From Bacteroidales bacterium UBA2712 (GTDB lineage Bacteria > Bacteroidota > Bacteroidia > Bacteroidales > Paludibacteraceae), in assembly GCA_002354055.1 (NCBI GenBank), contig DEKW01000020.1, positions 95,124 through 159,123 of the forward strand: DNA of 64,000 nt, given 5' to 3'. The notes beneath the pieces are model-generated. The model saw only the letters and a list, made by a program, of their open reading frames with translations, was not told the origin of the DNA and ran no database searches. Within the stretch, counting starts at the first letter, position 1; the number at the start of each line of letters is the position of its first letter. Shown here one piece after another: positions 33,828 to 40,591 of the stretch. A program made the position numbers and the translations under genes.

Positions 33828-33911
33828 ATGAAAGAATTTATATTTAAAGCACTTTATGATTTGAGTGTTCATATGTTAGCATTTCTAATTATGAACGTGT
33901 TGGTTGGTTAA
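33828..33911 (+). CDS. 27-aa hydrophobic peptide
   Basis: ATG at 33828, stop at 33909-33911. Residues MKEFIFKALYDL, then SVHMLAFLIMNVLVG: a basic/aromatic start and a short hydrophobic stretch able to touch or span a membrane. It has its own unit: a -7 box about 90 nt upstream, a perfect hairpin at the RNA 5' end, and a terminator-like hairpin 46 nt after the stop. Such layout is seen for type I toxins and small membrane peptides (analogy only). No family recognised. Confidence 0.45.
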   Translation: MKEFIFKALYDLSVHMLAFLIMNVLVG

Positions 33912-33956
33912 GAACTGCGATAATATGTACTATAATAATCGCTGTGGAGCAAGAAT

Positions 33957-33984
33957 TAAGGGATGAGTGTACACTCACCCCTTA
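33957..33984 (+). terminator. Strong hairpin after the 27-aa ORF
   Basis: TAAGGGATGAGTG... CACTCACCCCTTA pairs at all but one position around a central GTAC. The following bases (GTCTGATTGTT) are only moderately T-rich. It may also end the convergent zinc-ribbon operon. Confidence 0.5.
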
Positions 33985-34016
33985 GTCTGATTGTTACAAT
34001 GCAGATAATAGTTTCA

Positions 34017-34253
34017 CTACGAACAATAAGGATGGTCCTTAGAATATTTGTTAGGTTTGTCCTCGGGATTTATCTCAATTATAACCTCGCCACCGCAATT
34101 AGGGCAAATAACGCCATCTGGATACAACTCCATTGCTTTTAATGTTGCTGTCGTTCTATTACCATGCTCGGGACCATGTAACACGTACCCACATTTAGAG
34201 CATACGATTTGATACGTTCCGGATTCCAACTTCGAATTAATCCTAATTTTCAT
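34017..34253 (-). CDS. Small zinc-ribbon protein
   Basis: 78 residues with two CxxC pairs 29 residues apart (VCSKCGYV and ICPNCGGEV), a zinc ribbon, and a polar tail (NKYSKDHPYCS). No membrane segment. It is the last of four closely spaced minus-strand genes (11 bp after the previous stop). Family not recognised; zinc ribbons of this kind often mediate protein contacts rather than catalysis. Confidence 0.7.
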   Translation of the reverse strand: MKIRINSKLESGTYQIVCSKCGYVLHGPEHGNRTTATLKAMELYPDGVICPNCGGEVIIEINPEDKPNKYSKDHPYCS

Positions 34254-34264
34254 ACATAAACTAT

Positions 34265-34486
34265 TTATTTAGTTCTTAAATAGATGAGTGCCATTATAAT
34301 CATAATGTAGGCAAATGACGATAGACATATCATCACAATTCTTGTTATACGATCTTGTAATTCAGCACGTTTTCTAGTTGCATCTATAATTGGACGAATC
34401 TCATTTATAGACATTCCGCATTGCGGACAGGTTTGTGCGCGGTCGGAGAATTCCTTCCCGCACTTCGGACATTTAATTAGTGCCAT
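34265..34486 (-). CDS. Zinc-ribbon protein with one membrane helix
   Basis: 73 residues: an N-terminal zinc ribbon (IKCPKCGKEFSDRAQTCPQC), a helical linker, and a C-terminal membrane helix (IVMICLSSFAYIMIIMALIY). The ribbon would face the cytosol. Third gene of the operon, 13 bp after the 47-aa gene. Confidence 0.75.
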   Translation of the reverse strand: MALIKCPKCGKEFSDRAQTCPQCGMSINEIRPIIDATRKRAELQDRITRIVMICLSSFAYIMIIMALIYLRTK

Positions 34487-34499
34487 AATGATATAGTTT

Positions 34500-34643
34500 T
34501 TAATGTGTTACATCCATTAAAATCAAACCAAAACAGAATAAACCCCATAGAAGAATTATCAGTAATGGAATAATTATTAATAAAGCAATTATCCTACGTT
34601 GGGACTTTCTGTGTTTGTTTGCTATTTGATTATCATTCTCCAT
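34500..34643 (-). CDS. 47-aa membrane peptide
   Basis: MENDNQIANKHRKSQRR followed by one long hydrophobic helix (IIALLIIIPLLIILLWGLF) and a short tail ending MDVTH. ATG at 34641-34643, TAA at 34500-34502. It is only 4 bp from the upstream stop and 13 bp from the next start, so it sits exactly in the gap left in the operon. No homology recognised. Confidence 0.65.
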   Translation of the reverse strand: MENDNQIANKHRKSQRRIIALLIIIPLLIILLWGLFCFGLILMDVTH

Positions 34644-34647
34644 ACAA

Positions 34648-35067
34648 TCATTTCGGATTATATTTGTTATCCAAGCGAGTTAAGCGATATGAGATATTAA
34701 CTAGCAATTTGATAAAAGCCCATGCTACCAAACAAATTAGGAAGAATAGCAGACCAAAAATGAAACACAAGACACCAATCAACCCATCGACAGCTGCATT
34801 ATCCCCAGCCCAGAACACTATTGCTGCGGTTATCCCAACAATCCCAACTATAATCCCTATAGCTAAATTGAGACTCGCTAAACTATTCGCTGTGTGCTCT
34901 GCACCAAAATCATTACTTGATTCCAAAGAGGGAGAGATATTTTTATCCATAGGTGTTTCTGTCTGCTCTTTGAACTCAGAAGACGGGCATCCACAACCAG
35001 GACATGAGGCGGGCACATTGCCTTCTTCAAATGTTTTTCCACAATCTGGGCATACATATTTTTTCAT
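34648..35067 (-). CDS. Zinc-ribbon protein with two membrane helices
   Basis: 139 residues from the ATG at 35067 (MKKYVCPDCGKTFEEGNVPA). The longer frame extends through leader sequence. The N-terminal zinc ribbon has two CxxC knuckles (CPDC, CPGC). A polar linker is followed by two or three hydrophobic segments (about 63-85 and 93-122) and a basic tail. It is the first gene after the structured leader at 35215-35432. The ribbon is shared with two later genes of the operon, suggesting they form one membrane-associated assembly (inference). Confidence 0.7.
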   Translation of the reverse strand: MKKYVCPDCGKTFEEGNVPASCPGCGCPSSEFKEQTETPMDKNISPSLESSNDFGAEHTANSLASLNLAIGIIVGIVGITAAIVFWAGDNAAVDGLIGVLCFIFGLLFFLICLVAWAFIKLLVNISYRLTRLDNKYNPK

Positions 35068-35214
35068 AGTACAATCCCTTATACGTGTCGGGCGCAACTT
35101 TTGATTTTCCTCCATTTTATTATTCGGCAGGAGGATTCGCCAGTATATTTTTTGCTTTTCATTTCTCGGTCTTGTGCCGCTCATCTCCCGCTCATTGGTC
35201 GGTGGAGAGTATAC

Positions 35215-35399
35215 AAAAAATACTGCTTATGCTTTCGTACATACGGGTGTCTGGCATAACCCAAGGAAACAAAAGCAAAAGCAGTACATACCAAAGTATG
35301 CACTGACGGATTGCCAACTGTTTCCTTTAATAAGCTGCCAGACTTATGTATGTACAGATTGGTTCGTCAGTAATAATATGTTATGTTCGCGTGCGCGAA
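35215..35399 (-). promoter_or_regulatory. Two-state leader RNA (attenuator or riboswitch-like)
   Basis: On the minus-strand RNA two alternative folds can be drawn. Fold 1, long hairpin A: GUAC-AUAC (35348-35355), UGCCAGAC (35336-35343) and UGUUUCCUU (35319-35327) pair perfectly with 35237-35244, 35249-35256 and 35263-35271. Fold 2: helix D (35302-35308 with 35365-35371) plus helix B (35221-35235 with 35272-35286, 14 of 15 pairs) followed directly by six U (35215-35220), an intrinsic terminator. A crosses both B and D, so the folds exclude each other. A further hairpin TTCGCG-TG-CGCGAA lies at 35386-35399. Ligand or signal unknown; a free-standing 200-nt RNA is the alternative. Confidence 0.6.
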
Positions 35400-35424
35400 A
35401 CAATTAGCCACTACTAATCGCCTG

Positions 35425-35456
35425 CAAAGATACAACAAAAATTTGAATTACACAAA
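35425..35456 (-). promoter_or_regulatory. Promoter of the leader RNA and zinc-ribbon operon
   Basis: Minus-strand TTTG (35453-35456), 20 nt, TATCTTTG (35425-35432), a full consensus match. The gap 35068-35541 holds this promoter and the leader and no gene. Confidence 0.8.
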
Positions 35457-35541
35457 AGAATTTATGTTTTTTGTCGATTTTTTTGCTTTCGCGCACGCAA
35501 ATCACATACTTTCGGAATGTACTACTTAGCTCAAGGAGTGG

Positions 35542-36111
35542 CTACAAATCATTCTTGATGCCTTTCACGCGAACAACATACTGGCTTTTGATCCATCCGG
35601 TATTGTCATATATAACTGCTTCGTCTATCGCTTTTCTTTTTACATAGAAGATAGTATCACTTCCAAGAAACTCCGCTGTAGATTCTAAGGTAAAGCCCAT
35701 AAATGTTCCGCTCGGGCATCTGATAGCTTGGTGTTCCTGGTCGAAGATATAGTTGGCATCCACCAAGGTTCTCCATTTTGAATTAGCCGGGATATGTAAA
35801 TATCCATCTGATTTGCGATACTCTCCCTTATTTTCTCCCGTGCGTTCCACATATTGTACTTTAGAATCACTTTTGATATCAAAGTACCATAGAACATCGT
35901 ATGTTTGTGCGTTGGGATCGTAGTCCCAATGGTAGCTCTGTTGTCCGGTAAATATGTCATAAGTCAGATTATCGGACGCAATACAAGCCCAAATGCCCAC
36001 AATAGAGGAATTGGTGAATGTAGTCGGATCATCCGGTTTGATGGATTCACGCTCACAAGCGGAGCAAATAAAGAGGGCTAAACATAGCCAAACAAAAGTT
36101 TTACTTTTCAT
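35542..36111 (-). CDS. Lipoprotein of unknown function
   Basis: 189 residues with a lipoprotein signal (MKSKTFVWLCLALFICSAC). The mature part looks all-beta, with a lipocalin-like start (SSIVGIWACIASDN) and aromatic strands, as in many small Bacteroidota lipoproteins. No function recognised. A -7 box TACCTTTG (36175-36182) lies about 65 nt upstream, in a segment almost repeated before the next gene. Confidence 0.7.
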   Translation of the reverse strand: MKSKTFVWLCLALFICSACERESIKPDDPTTFTNSSIVGIWACIASDNLTYDIFTGQQSYHWDYDPNAQTYDVLWYFDIKSDSKVQYVERTGENKGEYRKSDGYLHIPANSKWRTLVDANYIFDQEHQAIRCPSGTFMGFTLESTAEFLGSDTIFYVKRKAIDEAVIYDNTGWIKSQYVVRVKGIKNDL

Positions 36112-36174
36112 TGTTGTACAGTTTTATAAGGATTAATAAACAAATCAGCGGAACTCCTTATTTGAATTCCGCTG

Positions 36175-36182
36175 CAAAGGTA
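36175..36182 (-). promoter_or_regulatory. -7 box upstream of the lipoprotein gene
   Basis: TACCTTTG without a clear TTTG at -33. The flanks (CCGCTGCAAAGGTACAACAA, then TTATTTGATATACG) recur at 36889-36924. Confidence 0.5.
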
Positions 36183-36296
36183 CAACAATTATTTGATATA
36201 CGACTAATTCTTATTACTTCTTGTTGCTTCGCTGTTAAGAAGTAAACGATTAATTCGCCAGAGCGAATTTTTCTTGTTACGTCTTGTTGTTTCTTG

Positions 36297-36869
36297 TTAT
36301 ATCAAGAGGGTGACGGATTGTAGGCCGCCGTTATTGCCGGCGACATAGGAAACGGTGGTATGCCCTGTGAGGACAAGCTGGTCAATGAAAAGCGGTTGAC
36401 CTGTCAGGAAGAAAGTGGAGACGAACGTGTCTCCGGCGCTCAGTTTGGAGTTGACAGACTCCACTACCTCAAAACGCATATCTCCCAAATAACGGAACAC
36501 ACAACGGCGGTTTGGCAACCAAGTCACTTCGATGCTTTGCCCGGGTTGTAAGTCCTTTGTATGGATACCTTCTGCAATGAACGGATTACTGCTGCCATGT
36601 TCGCTGTCTTTCAAACGATTGGTATAATCATTCCAATCGCGCGAACCCACGTAGCGGGCAAGGATATTGAGTGTGGAAGGACGTGTGTTATTAGCGCCTT
36701 CCACGTATCCCCAGAGCCTCTCCAATGTACTTAGAGCCAAGTTCTCATGCAAGCACAGCCAGATTTGTGCAATAAGAGACTCAAAATCAGCCGGCGTTGC
36801 CGGATGTGTGCCAAAACGCGCTTCTACATCCTTGCGGAGTTGGATAACTTCAGGTGCATTTTTGTTCAT
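36297..36869 (-). CDS. Unknown protein with LSTLERLWGY-type helical domain
   Basis: 190 residues from the ATG at 36869 (MNKNAPEVIQLRKDVEARFG). The first half has LALSTLERLWGYVEG, TLNILARYVGSRDW, a helical domain I associate with Bacteroidota proteins found near kinases and regulators. The second half is beta-rich and ends in hydrophobic strands. No signal peptide. It lies 77 bp downstream of the Ser/Thr kinase gene, with its own -7 box (36895-36902). A regulator or kinase substrate is possible (inference). Confidence 0.6.
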   Translation of the reverse strand: MNKNAPEVIQLRKDVEARFGTHPATPADFESLIAQIWLCLHENLALSTLERLWGYVEGANNTRPSTLNILARYVGSRDWNDYTNRLKDSEHGSSNPFIAEGIHTKDLQPGQSIEVTWLPNRRCVFRYLGDMRFEVVESVNSKLSAGDTFVSTFFLTGQPLFIDQLVLTGHTTVSYVAGNNGGLQSVTLLI

Positions 36870-36894
36870 AATGATCAATTGTTAAAATCCGCTG

Positions 36895-36902
36895 CAAAGG
36901 TA
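36895..36902 (-). promoter_or_regulatory. -7 box upstream of the 190-aa gene
   Basis: TACCTTTG, in a 35-bp segment nearly identical to that at 36169-36204. The -33 region lacks TTTG in both copies. Confidence 0.5.
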
Positions 36903-36946
36903 CAACAATTATTTTATATACGGGAAGTTCTTATTACTTCTTTTAT

Positions 36947-38245
36947 TTACTCCTCCGGTAAAACTCGGGCTAAGGAGTCGTACAATTGGTCATTCAAGTT
37001 GAAATAAGAAAAATATGCCTGCATGAATTCTTCGTGCAAAACGGGATCTTTGATTGATTGCTCCGTCCTCTTGAAATTTTCTCTCAGACCTCCATCATAG
37101 TCCCGGACTCCTTTCATAGTCTTAATCTCTCCGCGTTTGACGGCTCGGCGGATGGCTTTATGGCGTGCCAAATGGATGGAAGCTGCTTTGCTACGGACAG
37201 ATTCATTAGGAGAAGGGGTATTCGCATTGAGAGCCAACCAATCAACAAGGCTTTTTAGCGAATCGAGAAGGTACTGCCGTTCCGCATTTTGCATACGGAG
37301 CGAATCGAGAAGGTACTGCCGTTCCGCATTTTGCATACGCAGCGAATCGAAAAGGTGTTGCCGTTCCGCGTTTTGCATACGCAGCGAATCTATATCGGAA
37401 GAAAGGCTCTTCTCCTGCTCGCTATGCCTGAGTTCTGCTTGTCGGTATTCGGCATACATACCCCATCCCGCAAGACATAGCACTGCCACCAACAGAAGCG
37501 ACGCTGGTAACCATATACGCACTCTGTCTATTCTACGGATAGCCCGTAACACCTGCGCACAGGAAGAATACCGATCAGCAGGGTTTTCGCGCGTGCATAT
37601 GCGAACAATATATTTATAGTGGTGTGGAAAAAGAAGAGCGATGATTTTGCCGACCGCATAGATATCCGCACGGTTGTCTACTGGTTTGCCGGCTAACTGT
37701 TCCGGCGCTATATATGCCATCGAACCGGCAGGCTGTTTGAACGTGACATAATCATCCGTATCAGACACGCCGAAATCAATCAGTTTAACCGTATTGCCGT
37801 TGCGCGTGATGAGGATATTGGACGGCTTGATATCCCGATGGATGATTTGCCGCTCATGCAGGAAAGCCAAGGCATCCAACAGTTGCTCTAAGATGCGTCG
37901 GCGGATGGTGGCAGAAGGTCTAGTCTCAAGGAACTGATTCAACGTAATGCCATCAATATACTCCATTTGGATATACCAGCCGATGGAATCCATGTGCCCA
38001 AAATCAAGCAGCCGGACGATGTTCGGATGATCCACTCCGACACCGATAGTAAACTCCTTGCGAAGCAATTCAATATGCGGAGTTGATTCACGATAAGGTT
38101 CTGTCAAAGCCTTCAGCACATACTTGCGCCCGAAACGTGTAGCCACATACAAGGCATTATGCCCCTCTGCGGACAACAACTCCGGTTCCGACCACACATC
38201 CGAGAAATCAGATGACGGGGGTACTATGATAAAAGAAGAATCCAT
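36947..38245 (-). CDS. Membrane-anchored Ser/Thr protein kinase
   Basis: 432 residues from the ATG at 38245 (MDSSFIIVPPSSDFSDVWSE), just behind the predicted transcription start. The Hanks-type kinase domain (about 20-250) has VAxxxxRKYVLK (Lys), HRDIKPSNILI (catalytic loop) and IDFGVSD (DFG). One membrane helix follows (IWLPASLLLVAVLCLAGWGM). The outer part begins with a coiled coil of three perfect-length 14-aa repeats (SLRMQNAERQYLLD), encoded by 42-bp DNA repeats at about 37257-37385, and ends in a helical domain. Confidence 0.9.
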   Translation of the reverse strand: MDSSFIIVPPSSDFSDVWSEPELLSAEGHNALYVATRFGRKYVLKALTEPYRESTPHIELLRKEFTIGVGVDHPNIVRLLDFGHMDSIGWYIQMEYIDGITLNQFLETRPSATIRRRILEQLLDALAFLHERQIIHRDIKPSNILITRNGNTVKLIDFGVSDTDDYVTFKQPAGSMAYIAPEQLAGKPVDNRADIYAVGKIIALLFPHHYKYIVRICTRENPADRYSSCAQVLRAIRRIDRVRIWLPASLLLVAVLCLAGWGMYAEYRQAELRHSEQEKSLSSDIDSLRMQNAERQHLFDSLRMQNAERQYLLDSLRMQNAERQYLLDSLKSLVDWLALNANTPSPNESVRSKAASIHLARHKAIRRAVKRGEIKTMKGVRDYDGGLRENFKRTEQSIKDPVLHEEFMQAYFSYFNLNDQLYDSLARVLPEE

Positions 38246-38269
38246 CTTGCCAGACTTTTTTTGCGGTCG

Positions 38270-38301
38270 CAAAATTACACAAAAAAAATGACACTTGCAA
38301 A
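38270..38301 (-). promoter_or_regulatory. Promoter of the kinase gene
   Basis: Minus-strand TTTG (38298-38301), 20 nt, TAATTTTG (38270-38277), with a T-tract in the spacer. Confidence 0.75.
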
Positions 38302-38344
38302 TAAAAGTGCCATTTTTATGAATTTTTAAGTTATAATCGTCTTC

Positions 38345-40591
38345 TTACAGCGGTTGGGAATGCGGGAGGATGGCGAAGCGGAAGTCGGCATCGTCGGTGA
38401 CGAACCAGACACGGCTGGAGAGGCCGTCGTGAGACTCATGCCAGTAGCCGAGGTCTTCGTCCGTGAGGGTGAATGTCACCTCGCGCGTCTCGCCGGCAGG
38501 AATGAAAATCTTCTGGAAACCCTTCAACTCGCAAAGCGGTCGAACCAAGTCTCCGGAGAGTTGGCGGACATAGAGTTGCGGGGTCTCGTAAGCATCATAG
38601 GAGCCGGTATTCGTGATCGTACACGAAAGGGTATAAGACCGTCCTTCGGACTGACAGACCGTCTCTCCGTACTCGAAGGTCGTGTAGCTCAGTCCGAAGC
38701 CGAAGGGGAAGAGCGGTTCGGTGGGGGTCTCGAGCCAATAGGAAGACTGACCGATGGAGAACTGCGGACAGCCGATAGGAATGGAGTCAATGAGCATCGG
38801 CGGGTCGTACGACGGACGGCCGGTGTTATGGCGGTTATAATACAACGGAATCTGACCTACCATCTTCGGGAAGGTAATCGGCGTTTTACCGGAAGGCACT
38901 ACCTTGCCGGTGAGGATGTTATACAACGCAGGACCCGCCATCGTGCCGCCATGGAAAGCATAAAGGACTGCAGCGGCTTGATCAACCTGACGCCCGATAG
39001 TCAGCGGACGCCCTGCCATCACAATCATGACAACGGGTTTGCCGGTAGCCACAAGTGCGTCCATCATCTCTACCTGCGCTCCCGGCAGATCGAGGTTGGC
39101 GCGGCAACGCGCTTCGCCGGAGAGGATGGCTTCTTCGCCGCAGAAATAAAGGATGATATCGGCTTTCTTCGCTGCCGCAACGGCTTTGGCTATGCCGGCA
39201 GGGTTCTTATCGCGGCTGTATGTGAGGCCGGGCTCGTAAATAAGGTTGAACGAATGAACGAGTGAACGAGTGAACGTTTCAAAGGCCATAAGGGGCGTGA
39301 TACTCAAGGAGGTATCACCATCAAAGACCCACGTACCGAGTTGTTCTTTTTTCTGGTGGGCAAGAGGGCCGGTGATGAGGATTTGTGATTTATGATTTAT
39401 GATTTGTGATTTGTCATTTAAGGGCAGGATGCCGTTGTTCTTGAGGAGAACGGCGGATTCTTCGGCTACGCGGAGAGCAAGTTCGGCATCTCCTGGAGCC
39501 GGTGTTTCTTCCGGCACATAAGGGTTATCAAACAAGCCCAGACGGTATTTGAGACGCAGGATGGAGCGGACACATTCATCAATCTGCGACTCTTTCACTT
39601 TGCCTTCCGCTACCAGTTCTGCCAGATAATCGTTATAGATATTTCCCTGCATGTCCATCTCCATGCGGGCGTTGATGCAACGTAGCGCTGCGTCTTTCTT
39701 ATCTGCACAGAGGCCATGCGGCACGAGGTCTGAACCGGATCCCCAGTCGCTGACGAGTAGCGCATCCGAGTGCCATTCGTCACGGAGAATATCCACATTC
39801 AGATGATGATTCGCAGACGAAGGAAGTCCGTTGAGATCGTTAAACGAGCACATTAGACTCATCGCACCGGCTTCTACTGCAGCCTTGAACGGCGGCAGGT
39901 AGATATCGCGGAGTTGGGTCTCGGGAATCCAAGTGGTGTTATAATCGCGGCCGCCTTCCGAAGCCGAATATCCGGCAAAATGCTTGACGCAAGCAGCCAT
40001 TAAAGGGATTAGGGGATTAGGGATTAGGGGATTAGGGGATTGGTATCCACGGACAGTAGCGGCGCCCATGACAGAGGTGAGATACGGATCTTCGCCGTAG
40101 CCCTCTGCCACACGTCCCCAACGGGGATCATGCGCCACGTCCACCATAGGCGAGAACGCCCAACGGATACCGTATTGGTATGCCTCTTTCGCAGTAGCTT
40201 GCGCCGCTTGTTCAATCAGTTCGGGATTGAATGTAGCGCCCTGTCCCAGCGGAATGGGATAGATGGTCTTAAAGCCGTGAATGACGTCACGCGCAGCCAC
40301 CAAAGGAATGCCCAAACGGGTCTCCTCCACCGCCATCCGTTGCAAGCGGTTCACCTCTTTCGCACCGACGATATTGAAAATCGAGCCCACTTTGCCTTCG
40401 CGGATAAGCGCCTCTTTCTCTTCGGCGTTCCACGAGGGGTCGAGTTGGTTCATCTGTCCGATCTTCTCCTCCAGCGTCATGCGGGAGAGGAGGTCATCGA
40501 TAAAACGGTCTTCTTCATTCTTGTGGGAGCACGCACAGACGGCCATCAATAGTATAGATAGCACCGTTGCGCGAAATGTATATCCGGCCAT
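38345..40591 (-). CDS. bglX: GH3 beta-glucosidase lipoprotein
   Basis: 748 residues. Lipoprotein signal (MAGYTFRATVLSILLMAVCA, then CS), GH3 N-terminal barrel with the nucleophile in LLVSDWGSG, the alpha/beta-sandwich C-terminal domain, and a fibronectin-like end (FGFGLSYTTFEYGE). It would release glucose from beta-gluco-oligosaccharides. It is the last gene of the locus. Three short-repeat inserts are in frame: 39247-39275 (SLVHSF), 39381-39420 (SQIINHKSQI) and 40005-40042 (NPLIPNPLIPL). Its first 77 bases overlap the end of the GH81 gene. Confidence 0.94.
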   Translation of the reverse strand: MAGYTFRATVLSILLMAVCACSHKNEEDRFIDDLLSRMTLEEKIGQMNQLDPSWNAEEKEALIREGKVGSIFNIVGAKEVNRLQRMAVEETRLGIPLVAARDVIHGFKTIYPIPLGQGATFNPELIEQAAQATAKEAYQYGIRWAFSPMVDVAHDPRWGRVAEGYGEDPYLTSVMGAATVRGYQSPNPLIPNPLIPLMAACVKHFAGYSASEGGRDYNTTWIPETQLRDIYLPPFKAAVEAGAMSLMCSFNDLNGLPSSANHHLNVDILRDEWHSDALLVSDWGSGSDLVPHGLCADKKDAALRCINARMEMDMQGNIYNDYLAELVAEGKVKESQIDECVRSILRLKYRLGLFDNPYVPEETPAPGDAELALRVAEESAVLLKNNGILPLNDKSQIINHKSQILITGPLAHQKKEQLGTWVFDGDTSLSITPLMAFETFTRSLVHSFNLIYEPGLTYSRDKNPAGIAKAVAAAKKADIILYFCGEEAILSGEARCRANLDLPGAQVEMMDALVATGKPVVMIVMAGRPLTIGRQVDQAAAVLYAFHGGTMAGPALYNILTGKVVPSGKTPITFPKMVGQIPLYYNRHNTGRPSYDPPMLIDSIPIGCPQFSIGQSSYWLETPTEPLFPFGFGLSYTTFEYGETVCQSEGRSYTLSCTITNTGSYDAYETPQLYVRQLSGDLVRPLCELKGFQKIFIPAGETREVTFTLTDEDLGYWHESHDGLSSRVWFVTDDADFRFAILPHSQPL
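39381..39420. repeat. In-frame ATTTGTG/ATTTATG heptamers inside GH3 gene
   Basis: Nearly six consecutive 7-nt units encoding DKSQIINHKSQI. Confidence 0.85.
40005..40042. repeat. In-frame GGATTAG-type repeats inside GH3 gene
   Basis: Five units of GGGATTA with one or two extra G, encoding NPLIPNPLIP between conserved GH3 segments. Confidence 0.85.

Noticed and set aside
35215..35432. 6S RNA
   Set aside because: Length (about 200 nt) and own promoter fit, but the 5' and 3' ends do not pair and no central bubble flanked by closing stems can be drawn. Alternative crossing helices fit better.
35215..35432. Retron msr-msd
   Set aside because: Inverted repeats are present, but no reverse transcriptase gene is adjacent.
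32470..36200. Integrase or transposase of an element
   Set aside because: No recombinase, transposase or mobilisation gene could be found in any frame, so no mobile element is called.
37257..37385. Regular 42-bp repeats as a CRISPR array
   Set aside because: There are no unique spacers. The repeats are contiguous, in frame, and encode a coiled coil in the kinase.
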